Below are positions 1 through 6,590 of a stretch of DNA of 10,575 nucleotides, in pieces. The first letter of the stretch is position 1. Every line of letters starts with the position of its first letter. The stretch is from positions 1 to 10,575 of the forward strand of contig CAITEO010000084.1 in NCBI GenBank assembly GCA_903891505.1. Direction: 5' to 3'. The notes beneath the pieces were generated by a model that worked only from the letters and a program-made list of their open reading frames with translations, had not been told where the DNA came from and searched no databases. Origin of the DNA: an uncultured Candidatus Woesearchaeota archaeon. GTDB taxonomy: Archaea; Nanobdellota; Nanobdellia; Woesearchaeales; 21-14-0-10-32-9. A program made the position numbers and the translations under genes.

Positions 1-96
1 AATTTTAAAAGATAATTTTAAAAAAACAATTTTAGACAACAAATTAAAAAATAAGTTTTAAACAATTTAAACATAAAATAAATTTTAAGAAACAAA

Positions 97-139
97 TTCA
101 AGACAAATTTTGAAAAGTTTATACAAAATAAGTCTTGAA
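97..139. repeat. 8-bp inverted repeat flanking the putative fttA TATA box
   Basis: TTCAAGAC at 97-104 is exactly matched by its reverse complement GTCTTGAA at 132-139. The 27-nt spacer contains the best TATA candidate of the region. The arms would lie at about -50 and -12 relative to a start site near 147, which suits an operator or a looped repressor site. The surrounding 204 bases are nearly G-free and low in complexity, with two copies each of CAATTTAAACA (63-73, 154-164) and AATAAATTTTAA (77-88, 141-152), so chance is possible. Confidence 0.35.
118..125 (+). promoter_or_regulatory. Putative TATA box of fttA
   Basis: TTTATACA matches the archaeal TATA consensus and follows a purine-rich stretch (GAAAAG) that could serve as the BRE. 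Transcription would start near 147, giving a leader of about 58 nt that ends in AGAGGT (191-196), a plausible ribosome binding site 8 nt before the GTG start. Other A/T stretches nearby could also be the TATA box. Confidence 0.4.
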
Positions 140-204
140 AAATAAATTTTAATCAATTTAAACAAACAACAAATAAAATCTAAAGTAACAAGAGGTATAT
201 TCTC

Positions 205-2097
205 GTGCCAACAGAAATAATAAAAGAAATAATGAAAGACATACCAGACGGAAAAATTAGCGACGCAGTGTTCGAAGGTGCGAACATAGTTTTGTACACT
301 AAGGATGAGAAATTCTTAAAGAACGAAAACGGCTTAATCAAAAGTATAGTTAACAAGATAAAGAAAAGAATAGAACTAAGACCAGATCCTAGTCTTTGCA
401 TGGATCCTGAAAAAGCAGAGAAGAAAATACGAAAGCTAATTGGTGAAGAAGCAGCAATAGCTCAGATATTATTTGATCCTCAGCGTTCAATAGTCGTCAT
501 CGAAGCAGAAAAACCAGGACTCGCAATAGGCAAACAAGGAGAAGTATTGCAGGAGATAAAAGAAAAAACACTCTGGGTTCCAATCATAAAAAGAACAGCG
601 CTCATCAGAAGCCCAATAATTGAGAACATCAGAGAGGTATTATACCAAAATTCTGATTACAGAAGAAAATTCTTAAACAAAACAGGAGAAAGAATATACA
701 ACGGCTGGACGAAGCAAAAGATGCACCAGTGGATACGAGTTAGCTATCTTGGCGGCGGCAGACAAGTAGGAAGAAGCTGTCTTCTACTGCAAACACCAGA
801 ATCAAGAGTGATGCTTGACTGCGGAATAGATGTCTCGACGACAGATGAAGCATATCCATACCTTGAAGCACCAGAACTCGACTTAAAGGAACTTGATGCA
901 GTAATCATAAGCCACCCGCACATAGACCACTCAGGACTCGTTCCATACTTATTCAAGTACGGCTACAGAGGACCAGTTTACTGCACTGAACCGACGAGAG
1001 ATATCATGTCTCTTCTTCAGCTTGATATGGTAAAAATACAGCGTGGCGAAGGAAAAGACCCAATTTACACAAGCGAAGAAGTAAGAGAAATGGTTAAGCA
1101 TACAATCACGCTAAACTACGAAGAAGTCACAGACATAACACCAGATGTTAGAATAACACTTTACAACGCAGGACACACACTTGGCAGTGCAATGGTTCAC
1201 ATCCACGTCGGAAACGGACTACACAATTTGCTATACACTGCAGATATAAAATTCGCAAAGACGAGATTATTAACTGGCGCAGCAACACAATTCCCAAGAC
1301 TTGAAACAGTAATGGTTGAAGCAACATACGGCGGAAAAGAAAATGTAACACAAACACCACGCGATCAAGATCAAGTCTTGCAGGAAATAATCGTGAACAC
1401 ACTAAATCGCGGCGGAAAAATCTTGATGCCGACACTTGGAACAGGACGTGGACAAGAAGTAATAGTTCTCGTCGAAAAACTTGTCAAAGATGGCTTGATA
1501 CCAGAGATACCAATTTACATCGACGGAATGGTTTGGGATATTACAGCGATTTATACTGCATACCCCGAATTCTTGAATAGTACAATTAGACAACAGATTT
1601 TCCAGAGGGACAACAATCCATTCCTTAATCCTAACATAAAACAAGTCGGAAGCCAAAAAGAAAGGAAACAAATAATAGAAGAAGGTGGACCGTGCATAAT
1701 TCTTGCAACATCAGGTATGCTTCAAGGCGGGCCATCAGTTGAATACTTGAAAAATATGGCTGAGGACAAAAGGCATAGTTTAATATTCTCTTGCTACCAA
1801 GGAGAAAACACTCTCGGACGAAGAATTATGAACGGCGAAAAGGAAATAATGTTTCGAGAAGGCCAAAAAGAAGAAGTACTCCACATCAACATGGAAATCT
1901 TGAAAATAGAAATTTCAGGACACGCTGATAGACGAGAACTAATGTCGTTCATCCAACATTTATCTCCAAGACCAAAGAGAATACTTGTCAACCACGGCGA
2001 AGCATCAAGATGTCTTGATCTTGCAAGTTCGATTCACAAACAATTCAGAATCGAGACTGAAGCGCCTCGTAATTTGGAAACAGTTAGGATAAAGTAA
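205..2097 (+). CDS. fttA: Transcription termination ribonuclease aCPSF1/FttA (KH plus metallo-beta-lactamase/beta-CASP)
   Basis: This 630-residue cytoplasmic protein belongs to the archaeal CPSF73-like ribonucleases, which cleave nascent RNA at U-rich sites and terminate transcription. Residues 1 to about 150 form the archaeal KH-containing region, with the GXXG loop GKQG at 109-112. The catalytic metallo-beta-lactamase core follows: HxHxDH at 237-242, GHTLGS from 323 (His324), Asp347 in TAD, and Glu372 in the EATYGG beta-CASP entry motif. The C-terminal metal ligands are GHAD (His573) and NHGE (His597). All catalytic ligands are present and the length equals the usual 630-640, so the enzyme looks complete and active. 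The GTG start has AGAGGT 8 nt upstream and the N-terminus aligns with the family. It appears monocistronic, with its own promoter and a T-rich terminator. I am confident in the family; the termination role is known from other archaea. Confidence 0.96.
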   Translation: MPTEIIKEIMKDIPDGKISDAVFEGANIVLYTKDEKFLKNENGLIKSIVNKIKKRIELRPDPSLCMDPEKAEKKIRKLIGEEAAIAQILFDPQRSIVVIEAEKPGLAIGKQGEVLQEIKEKTLWVPIIKRTALIRSPIIENIREVLYQNSDYRRKFLNKTGERIYNGWTKQKMHQWIRVSYLGGGRQVGRSCLLLQTPESRVMLDCGIDVSTTDEAYPYLEAPELDLKELDAVIISHPHIDHSGLVPYLFKYGYRGPVYCTEPTRDIMSLLQLDMVKIQRGEGKDPIYTSEEVREMVKHTITLNYEEVTDITPDVRITLYNAGHTLGSAMVHIHVGNGLHNLLYTADIKFAKTRLLTGAATQFPRLETVMVEATYGGKENVTQTPRDQDQVLQEIIVNTLNRGGKILMPTLGTGRGQEVIVLVEKLVKDGLIPEIPIYIDGMVWDITAIYTAYPEFLNSTIRQQIFQRDNNPFLNPNIKQVGSQKERKQIIEEGGPCIILATSGMLQGGPSVEYLKNMAEDKRHSLIFSCYQGENTLGRRIMNGEKEIMFREGQKEEVLHINMEILKIEISGHADRRELMSFIQHLSPRPKRILVNHGEASRCLDLASSIHKQFRIETEAPRNLETVRIK

Positions 2098-2107
2098 GGA
2101 CGAGGAA

Positions 2108-2160
2108 TTTTTTTAAACTTGTTTTGTTTTCTTGTTTTATTGCATTAGTTTCTTTCTTTA
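2108..2160 (+). terminator. U-rich terminator of fttA
   Basis: An uninterrupted T7 run at 2108-2114 begins 10 nt after the stop codon. Further T4 tracts at 2122-2140 and a pyrimidine-rich stretch to 2160 follow. There is no stem-loop. This is the form of archaeal U-tract terminators. Confidence 0.7.
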
Positions 2161-2166
2161 CCAAAA

Positions 2167-2176
2167 TATTAATATA
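2167..2176 (+). promoter_or_regulatory. TATA box giving a probably leaderless GNAT transcript
   Basis: TTAATATA at 2169-2176 is centred about 26 nt upstream of the ATG at 2199. That places the transcription start at or within a few bases of the start codon. No Shine-Dalgarno-like sequence occurs before the ATG, in agreement with a leaderless mRNA. Confidence 0.5.
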
Positions 2177-2198
2177 ATGTCTTCTCCAAGTGTATTGA

Positions 2199-2633
2199 AT
2201 GGAAATAAAAACTGCAGTCCTCAATGATTTACATGAGATAGAGGAGTTATCTAAGAAATATGATTTCGAGAGGAATCGGGAATGGAAAGACTTGATTTCA
2301 GGTAAAGGCAAAACTCTGTTCATTTTGATTGACGATGGAAAAATCATAGGTTTTTCAGGGCTTATGCAGTTCAACTGGAACAACACAATACAAATATCTA
2401 ATATATTCATTGTTCCAGAATACAGAGGTAAAGGACTTGCTAAGAAATTAGTGCATCACGATATTGATGAAGCGAAAAAAACGTCGTTTAGATGCTTGAT
2501 TGCTGAAGCGCCATCTTTGAACCCAGTAAAAAATCTCTATGAAAAAATGGGATTTAGGAAGTGTGGATACAATGATAGATACTATTCCAACGACGGCGAA
2601 GAGATTTGCATCTGGCTGTCGATAGATCTTTGA
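2199..2633 (+). CDS. GNAT-family N-acetyltransferase
   Basis: This 144-residue cytoplasmic protein is a small GNAT acetyltransferase, transferring an acetyl group from acetyl-CoA to an amine on an unknown substrate. The acetyl-CoA pyrophosphate loop is seen as RGKGLA (76-81) after strand NIFIVPEY (68-75), which is motif A. Motif B follows as NPVKNLYEKMGF (108-119), the classic N-x-x-x-x-x-Y-E-K-x-G-F ending. The acidic N-terminal helix region (LHEIEELSKKYD) and the strand ILIDDGKIIGFSG (42-54) complete the fold. Its length is normal for single-domain members. It has its own TATA box and terminator and looks monocistronic. It is not close enough to RimI for me to call protein N-terminal acetylation; the acceptor could be a small molecule or a protein. 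Confidence 0.88.
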   Translation: MEIKTAVLNDLHEIEELSKKYDFERNREWKDLISGKGKTLFILIDDGKIIGFSGLMQFNWNNTIQISNIFIVPEYRGKGLAKKLVHHDIDEAKKTSFRCLIAEAPSLNPVKNLYEKMGFRKCGYNDRYYSNDGEEICIWLSIDL

Positions 2634-2670
2634 TAAAGTTAGGTTAAAAACTTAATTATAATTTAGAGAA

Positions 2671-2700
2671 TTAATTTTTATACGTTTTTTTATTCTCTTT
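2671..2700 (+). terminator. U-rich terminator of the GNAT gene
   Basis: A T5 run at about 2675-2679 is followed by T7 at 2685-2691 and a pyrimidine stretch to 2700. There is no hairpin. It lies about 50 nt past the stop codon and just upstream of the next promoter. Confidence 0.6.
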
Positions 2701-2717
2701 TCAAATTTTCCAACAAA

Positions 2718-2726
2718 TTTTATAAA
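2718..2726 (+). promoter_or_regulatory. TATA box of the small membrane-protein gene
   Basis: TTTTATAAA is a near-consensus archaeal TATA box. A start about 26 nt downstream, near 2748, gives a leader of roughly 41 nt that begins just before the palindrome at 2753. Confidence 0.6.
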
Positions 2727-2752
2727 CACACAAATTAAAGAACCAAGAATTA

Positions 2753-2783
2753 GGTAATTAATTACCAAATATTATTTGGGGGG
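2753..2783 (+). promoter_or_regulatory. Two overlapping palindromes ending in the ribosome binding site
   Basis: GGTAATTAATTACC (2753-2766) is a perfect 14-bp palindrome. CCAAAT (2765-2770) and ATTTGG (2774-2779) form a second hairpin with a 3-nt loop. The two share CC at 2765-2766, so the RNA stems cannot both form fully. The second stem takes in the first two G of the G6 run at 2778-2783, which is the probable Shine-Dalgarno site, 5 nt before the ATG. The first palindrome could instead be a DNA operator just downstream of the transcription start. Confidence 0.5.
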
Positions 2784-2788
2784 ATAAA

Positions 2789-3202
2789 ATGGTAGGATAT
2801 GGGATGATGCCGTTTGGTGGACTTCTTGCTTTATTTGCAGGAATGATGGTTGCAGCCATAATAGTAGGAATAGCAGGGTACATATACATGGGCTTTGCGT
2901 TCATGGCAATTGCGAAGAAAGCAAAACTTAAGTCGCCAGGACTTGCGTGGATACCATGTGTAGGGCCGATGATAATCGCGTATCAGACGTCAAAAATGCA
3001 TTGGTGGCCATGGCTCTTGTTCATAGGATGTGTAATTCCTATAGTGAACATTTTTGCTATGATTGCACTCGCTGTTTTCTTCATAATCTGGATGTGGAAA
3101 ACATTTGAAGCAGTCAAGAAACCAGGATGGTGGGCAATACTTCATTTAATACCAATAGTTGGTTTAGTCATGGTTGGCATTGCTGCCTGGAGCAAAAATT
3201 AA
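2789..3202 (+). CDS. Small multi-pass membrane protein, DUF5684-like
   Basis: This 137-residue integral membrane protein has no known function. Strong hydrophobic segments lie at about 10-36, 74-102 and 114-134, and a weaker Trp/Pro-containing segment at about 49-65, suggesting three or four membrane passes. A short basic stretch (AKKAKLK, 42-48) and KTFEAVKKPGWW (104-115) lie between passes. The pattern of AIAKKAK, then P-G-L-A-W-I-P, then K-P-G-W-W before the last segment resembles DUF5684, a family sometimes mislabelled as signal peptidase I; no Ser/Lys protease dyad is evident. The ATG follows a G6 run by 5 nt, and the leader holds overlapping palindromes, so expression may be controlled. 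It looks monocistronic. The family assignment is from memory of its motifs and is tentative; the membrane topology is better supported. Confidence 0.75.
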   Translation: MVGYGMMPFGGLLALFAGMMVAAIIVGIAGYIYMGFAFMAIAKKAKLKSPGLAWIPCVGPMIIAYQTSKMHWWPWLLFIGCVIPIVNIFAMIALAVFFIIWMWKTFEAVKKPGWWAILHLIPIVGLVMVGIAAWSKN

Positions 3203-3210
3203 GTAAAATA

Positions 3211-3300
3211 TTTTTATTAATTTTTTTGTTTTTGTTTTTTCTTTTATTTTTGTTGTTGTCGTTTTACAAGTTTTAGTTTTTTTCTGTTTCTTTCATTTTC
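3211..3300 (+). terminator. Extended U-rich terminator region after the membrane-protein gene
   Basis: Many T tracts run through this stretch, including T7 at 3221-3227 and again at 3277-3283, and T6 at 3235-3240. It is the longest T-rich stretch in the window and forms no convincing stem-loop. It probably gives staggered 3' ends. Confidence 0.7.
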
Positions 3301-3337
3301 ACATTCTCTAATAGATTTAATTTATTTAATTTCAACA

Positions 3338-3347
3338 AAATATTTTA
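3338..3347 (+). promoter_or_regulatory. TATA-like box giving a probably leaderless transcript
   Basis: AAATATTTTA is centred about 29 nt before the ATG at 3372. No Shine-Dalgarno sequence is present between it and the start codon, so the mRNA would be leaderless or nearly so. Confidence 0.4.
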
Positions 3348-3371
3348 ACTCGAGAGTATTATAGGTTTATT

Positions 3372-3803
3372 ATGCACAAACTCAAACAGTTAGGCTCTTC
3401 GCTATCAGGCTTAGTTGAAAGGATAGAGACATATGATGGTCTTGGTCGCTATGTTGCTAGTGCTACCGCAATAATCTTTAAACAATTAATTAAGGATCCT
3501 GAAAATTACAGACTCGCAAACACACTTCATATGGATGGAATACTCGATAAAGAGTGCGAGTTAGAAGATAAATATAAACCACTAATAATAAAAATTCTAG
3601 ATGAATGCGGCAAAGAATACATGCAGGATCAGGACTTGAGAACAATGATTAATGCGGCTTTGCCGAGCGGAAAATATTTGCTAACCAAATATCCTGCAAA
3701 AAATAAAAAAGGAATAATGCAAGAGAAAAAAATTAATTGGAACCCTGAAGGAAGATCATATAATAATAAATACTACGACGAATCAGAAATATTCGGACGA
3801 TAA
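3372..3803 (+). CDS. Hypothetical protein, 143 residues, unrecognised
   Basis: I do not recognise this protein. It is soluble-looking, with no signal peptide or membrane segment. Residues 1-100 read as helical, with an acidic central part (ILDKECELEDKY, 57-68) and two cysteines at 62 and 79 that could bind a metal or form a disulfide but lie in no known motif. Residues 101-143 change character: they are rich in Lys, Asn and Tyr (KNKKG, NPEGRSYNNKYYDE), probably a flexible basic tail. The ATG at 3372 has a TATA-like box at leaderless spacing. It ends 77 nt from a convergent gene, with no T-rich terminator of its own in the gap; TTTCTA (3807-3812) and TAGAAA (3825-3830) could form a weak 3' hairpin. 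Codon use resembles its neighbours. It is probably a real gene of narrow distribution. Confidence 0.7.
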   Translation: MHKLKQLGSSLSGLVERIETYDGLGRYVASATAIIFKQLIKDPENYRLANTLHMDGILDKECELEDKYKPLIIKILDECGKEYMQDQDLRTMINAALPSGKYLLTKYPAKNKKGIMQEKKINWNPEGRSYNNKYYDESEIFGR

Positions 3804-3846
3804 AGATTTCTAAAATATCGTGGCTAGAAAAAATAGTTGAATAAGA

Positions 3847-3880
3847 ATTAAAGAATAAAAATAATAAAAAAATTTAAAAC
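3847..3880 (-). terminator. U-rich terminator of the 371-residue gene
   Basis: Read on the minus strand, a T7 run (3872-3866) follows the stop codon by 8 nt, with more T tracts to 3847. The plus strand here is A-rich and offers no terminator to the convergent gene ending at 3803. Confidence 0.6.
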
Positions 3881-4996
3881 TTACTTAGTTCCATTAATTT
3901 CTTCTTTTTTAGCAATCGAGTTGACATAGTTATCAAGGAGGAATCCAGCATATCGATATGTCATCTCTGTTGATTCGGCTATATTCTTTATTTCGAGAAG
4001 ATACTCCGGATTTCTAAATTTACCTTTATCCATGTCATCTTTCATGCGCATTAATGCGAGAAGAGGACTGTATTTTTGCACTGCTCGGTAAACTTCGCTC
4101 TTTCTCTCAAAGTCAGTCTTAGGGTTATAAATACGAAGATTTCCATTTGTGTTTAAATCAAAAGCAGTTGTGTGGCCTAATTTGATAAGCGCAGCGCAGG
4201 GTATTAGGGCGCGTGCAAATATAGCAGTTTCAGAATTTTTTTTATGAGATTCTTCTTCAAGTTCTTTGCTGTATCCATCCTCTGCTTTTTTTATCAAAGA
4301 ATATGCATCAGAAAAATTTAATTTTATGGATGCGAGAGTCTTTAACGTGTTTGTGTTATACTCGCTACGAGCATATCCGTGTTTTTTTACAGAATCAATA
4401 TACAAGAACACATCGAGTGCAGACTCTATGTCTTTATGTCCTTTAGATTTAAAGGCACCTGTGTTGTTTGTCTTAACGCTTATGGCTGCGCTCATTGCTT
4501 CAAATACTAAAGATATCTCTCTAAATGGTTGTGTTTGGCCTAGTTTACTATCAAACATAAAATGGAAATCGTGCACAGGATTATAATTTGATTTTAAACT
4601 ACTTTCAGATTCGCACTTCTCAGATAATTGGGCATAGAGGCGCATAACTGAGTATAGAGTAAAATAATTTCTTAGTTTACTATCTATTAATATAAGCTCT
4701 CGAGGATTTGGTTTTGAGAGAGTCGCAATAATTTTGTTTGCGTACTCAGTTGGATTAGTCGGATTTAAGCTAAGTGTGTCTAAAAATATATTCGCAGTAT
4801 TCTCGACAAGATTTCGCAATTTAGTATCGCGTTTTCCTTTGTAATTCTCTAAAAATTTAACTGCTTCCCAAATATCTCCAGTTGATTGGATAAGAGGTAC
4901 AATTTTATCTAACGCATTCTTTTTTTGAAAATCGCTGCCGTGCGCAATTATGAATTGTAAATTCTCTATTTTCTTAGTAATATCGTCTTCACTCAT
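3881..4996 (-). CDS. Hypothetical helical protein, 371 residues, unrecognised
   Basis: I do not recognise this protein. It is predicted to be largely alpha-helical and cytoplasmic, with no membrane segment. Repeated amphipathic helices of 15 to 25 residues separated by short polar turns suggest a helical-repeat (TPR- or HEAT-like) fold, but no repeat motif is clear. The start was set at the ATG at 4996 (MSEDDITKK), which has GGGGG 7 nt upstream and a TATA box about 66 nt upstream. The open frame continues to 5128, but those 44 codons contain the TATA box and leader and encode an unrelated hydrophobic stretch. The C-terminus is charged (AKKEEINGTK). It follows the serpin gene on the same strand, but a T-rich terminator and its own promoter lie between, so it is probably separate. 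A scaffold or protein-binding role would be a guess. Confidence 0.72.
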   Translation of the reverse strand: MSEDDITKKIENLQFIIAHGSDFQKKNALDKIVPLIQSTGDIWEAVKFLENYKGKRDTKLRNLVENTANIFLDTLSLNPTNPTEYANKIIATLSKPNPRELILIDSKLRNYFTLYSVMRLYAQLSEKCESESSLKSNYNPVHDFHFMFDSKLGQTQPFREISLVFEAMSAAISVKTNNTGAFKSKGHKDIESALDVFLYIDSVKKHGYARSEYNTNTLKTLASIKLNFSDAYSLIKKAEDGYSKELEEESHKKNSETAIFARALIPCAALIKLGHTTAFDLNTNGNLRIYNPKTDFERKSEVYRAVQKYSPLLALMRMKDDMDKGKFRNPEYLLEIKNIAESTEMTYRYAGFLLDNYVNSIAKKEEINGTK

Positions 4997-5003
4997 GTTG
5001 TTT

Positions 5004-5068
5004 CCCCCAACTATTTGATGTAAATTATTTATTACTACTTGCGAATGGATAAGGTAATATAAATATTT
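5004..5068 (-). promoter_or_regulatory. Promoter, leader and G-rich ribosome binding site of the 371-residue gene
   Basis: On the minus strand, AAATATTTATATTA (5068-5055) is a good TATA box. A start near 5036 gives a leader of about 40 nt. The leader ends in TTGGGGG, whose G5 (5008-5004) lies 7 nt before the ATG at 4996. This leader resembles that of the membrane-protein gene at 2789: both have a TAATT-like stretch, CAAATA, then TTGGGGG. Confidence 0.55.
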
Positions 5069-5105
5069 CGTTTGTTCGAGAGAGCTGTAACTAGAAAACG
5101 CGAAT

Positions 5106-5138
5106 AAGGAAATAAAAAATAAATTCAAAAAAATAAAA
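5106..5138 (-). terminator. U-rich terminator of the serpin gene
   Basis: On the minus strand this reads as T5, T7 (5133-5127) and T6 tracts starting about 35 nt past the serpin stop codon, without a hairpin. Confidence 0.6.
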
Positions 5139-5172
5139 AGCGTTTCTAAATATTTATCTTCCTAATTCACAT

Positions 5173-6558
5173 CTATTTCATCAAGGATGGATCAGTTACC
5201 TTTCCGATGAACAAGATGTTGCCTGTCGCTTTCTGTTCGATTATGAACATGAAAGGATGATCTGCTCTGAACACTTTAGGTCCATTCGGATTGTATATTG
5301 CGCTAGTCCCCACAACAGCAGCGGTTGCTGCAGCGGCCTCTGTTCCTTGCTCGTTTACGTCGATAAATGCCTGATGGATAACTTGGCTGATTGATAAATC
5401 TTTCTTTCCAGTCATACCTGAAAAATCAGCAGCGTCTGAATTGAACGCTGTTGGCATACCCATACTAGCTAAATCCTGTGCCATCGTATATTTTGTATCG
5501 AATTTGAACTTTGGAAGATACACGTCAACTTGTGTTTCTTGAAGAGAAGTACGTATTTGGCTGAAGCTTGCCGCGTCAAGATGCTGCTCGACAGTCGATA
5601 AGTAATCTGTTTTTGGCAGCAAAAGTATCATGGATAAATCATTTCCTTCGTAAGGAAGTTCCACTGCTTGATAAACATCAGTCTCAGCATAATTTAAGTG
5701 TGCTGGACCCTCTTTAAGCGACATCATATCAACACTAGTTGTTCTTGATTTTACGCTCTTACTGTATGCAACTTTGAAGTCAGCTGTCTGCGTATTGTTC
5801 TTGTCGAACTTATTCACCCAAGTTCCATTGAAGTAAATTGCGTTCGTGAGCACTAGCCTTGTGTCGCCAGTTATTGTGCCTGGAGATAAAATATCTTTTA
5901 TCTTATCATTCGTTTGGCTCGCAACCCAGTTATTTATTGTTACTCTAGAATTTTCTGTGTCGCCTACAAAATCAAGATTAGTTACTTTGCCACCATAATA
6001 CATATCTACAGTATCAAAATATTCTTTTGAGAACGAATAATCTTTTTGCGCCCAAAGAGCATTCGCTGTTTTTAACGTGTATGCATCGTTCTTTGAGTTT
6101 ATACTATTGTATATATTCAAACTTGCATGTCTCATAGATTGTGCGCTATTTGGGAAGTAGAACACGTTCTGCATTTCAGTAGCTGTTTGTCCTTTCGCGC
6201 CCTCATACGTCATTGCGAGTGCACTAGAGATACTGTATGGGGAGAAGAACACATTTCCATCCCGTCTTGAATATATTGCATAAAGATCAAACGCGAACTT
6301 GTTGTTCGCATCAACCATTTCTTGAATCTCCTCAGCTTTCACAGTTGTCGCATTCACAATGTTGACTGTGATTTTTGCATCTTGAGGTTTAGTATCAACT
6401 GCAGGAGACGCGTTTGGAGAAACATTCAACGTTTCATTCGCAGTTGCGTTCGGTTGTGTATTTGGTGCTTGCTGCGTACAGCCGACGATAAAAATTACCA
6501 AGATTATCGTTGTGATTATGACTAAAAATCCTATTGTTTGACTAGTTTTGTTTTTCAT
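5173..6558 (-). CDS. Secreted lipoprotein serpin (serine protease inhibitor)
   Basis: This 461-residue protein is an inhibitory-type serpin attached to the outer face of the membrane. Residues 1-26 are a basic-hydrophobic signal sequence ending in a lipobox-like IVGC, with Cys27 as the lipidation site. Residues 28-75 form a polar stalk with N-glycosylation sequons at Asn37, 41, 45 and 49 (every fourth residue) and Asn69. The serpin domain runs from about 80: NVFFSPYSISSALAM (102-116), TNAIYFNGTW in the middle, and the hinge GTEAAAATAA from Gly405, whose small residues are the mark of serpins able to insert their reactive loop. The reactive site lies within VVGTSAIYNP; P1 cannot be fixed but no Arg or Lys is near, so a subtilisin-, elastase- or chymotrypsin-like target is likelier than a trypsin-like one. 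The serpin signature is ADHPFMF (432-438). It is divergent from the ribosomal operon and probably leaderless. Confidence 0.95.
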   Translation of the reverse strand: MKNKTSQTIGFLVIITTIILVIFIVGCTQQAPNTQPNATANETLNVSPNASPAVDTKPQDAKITVNIVNATTVKAEEIQEMVDANNKFAFDLYAIYSRRDGNVFFSPYSISSALAMTYEGAKGQTATEMQNVFYFPNSAQSMRHASLNIYNSINSKNDAYTLKTANALWAQKDYSFSKEYFDTVDMYYGGKVTNLDFVGDTENSRVTINNWVASQTNDKIKDILSPGTITGDTRLVLTNAIYFNGTWVNKFDKNNTQTADFKVAYSKSVKSRTTSVDMMSLKEGPAHLNYAETDVYQAVELPYEGNDLSMILLLPKTDYLSTVEQHLDAASFSQIRTSLQETQVDVYLPKFKFDTKYTMAQDLASMGMPTAFNSDAADFSGMTGKKDLSISQVIHQAFIDVNEQGTEAAAATAAVVGTSAIYNPNGPKVFRADHPFMFIIEQKATGNILFIGKVTDPSLMK

Positions 6559-6581
6559 AAGGGTTAGTATAGTATAAGGAA

Positions 6582-6589
6582 TATATAAA
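6582..6589 (-). promoter_or_regulatory. TATA box of the serpin gene
   Basis: On the minus strand TTTATATA (6589-6582) is a consensus archaeal TATA box centred about 27 nt before the ATG at 6558. This predicts a leaderless transcript. No Shine-Dalgarno sequence lies before the start. Confidence 0.65.
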
Positions 6590-6590
6590 G

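Noticed and set aside
1..204. Repeated A/T words in the left end as a possible replication origin or repeat array
   Set aside because: The copies are short, irregularly spaced and explained by low complexity. No origin-binding motif is evident.
744..1991. Several minus-strand frames of 65-95 residues inside fttA
   Set aside because: They are shadows of a gene with full family motifs, rich in Ser, Cys and Phe, without promoter or ribosome binding site.
4997..5128. Longer start (415 residues) for the minus-strand helical protein, giving a hydrophobic signal-like N-terminus
   Set aside because: The extra 44 codons contain the TATA box and leader, while the ATG at 4996 has a G5 ribosome binding site at 7 nt.
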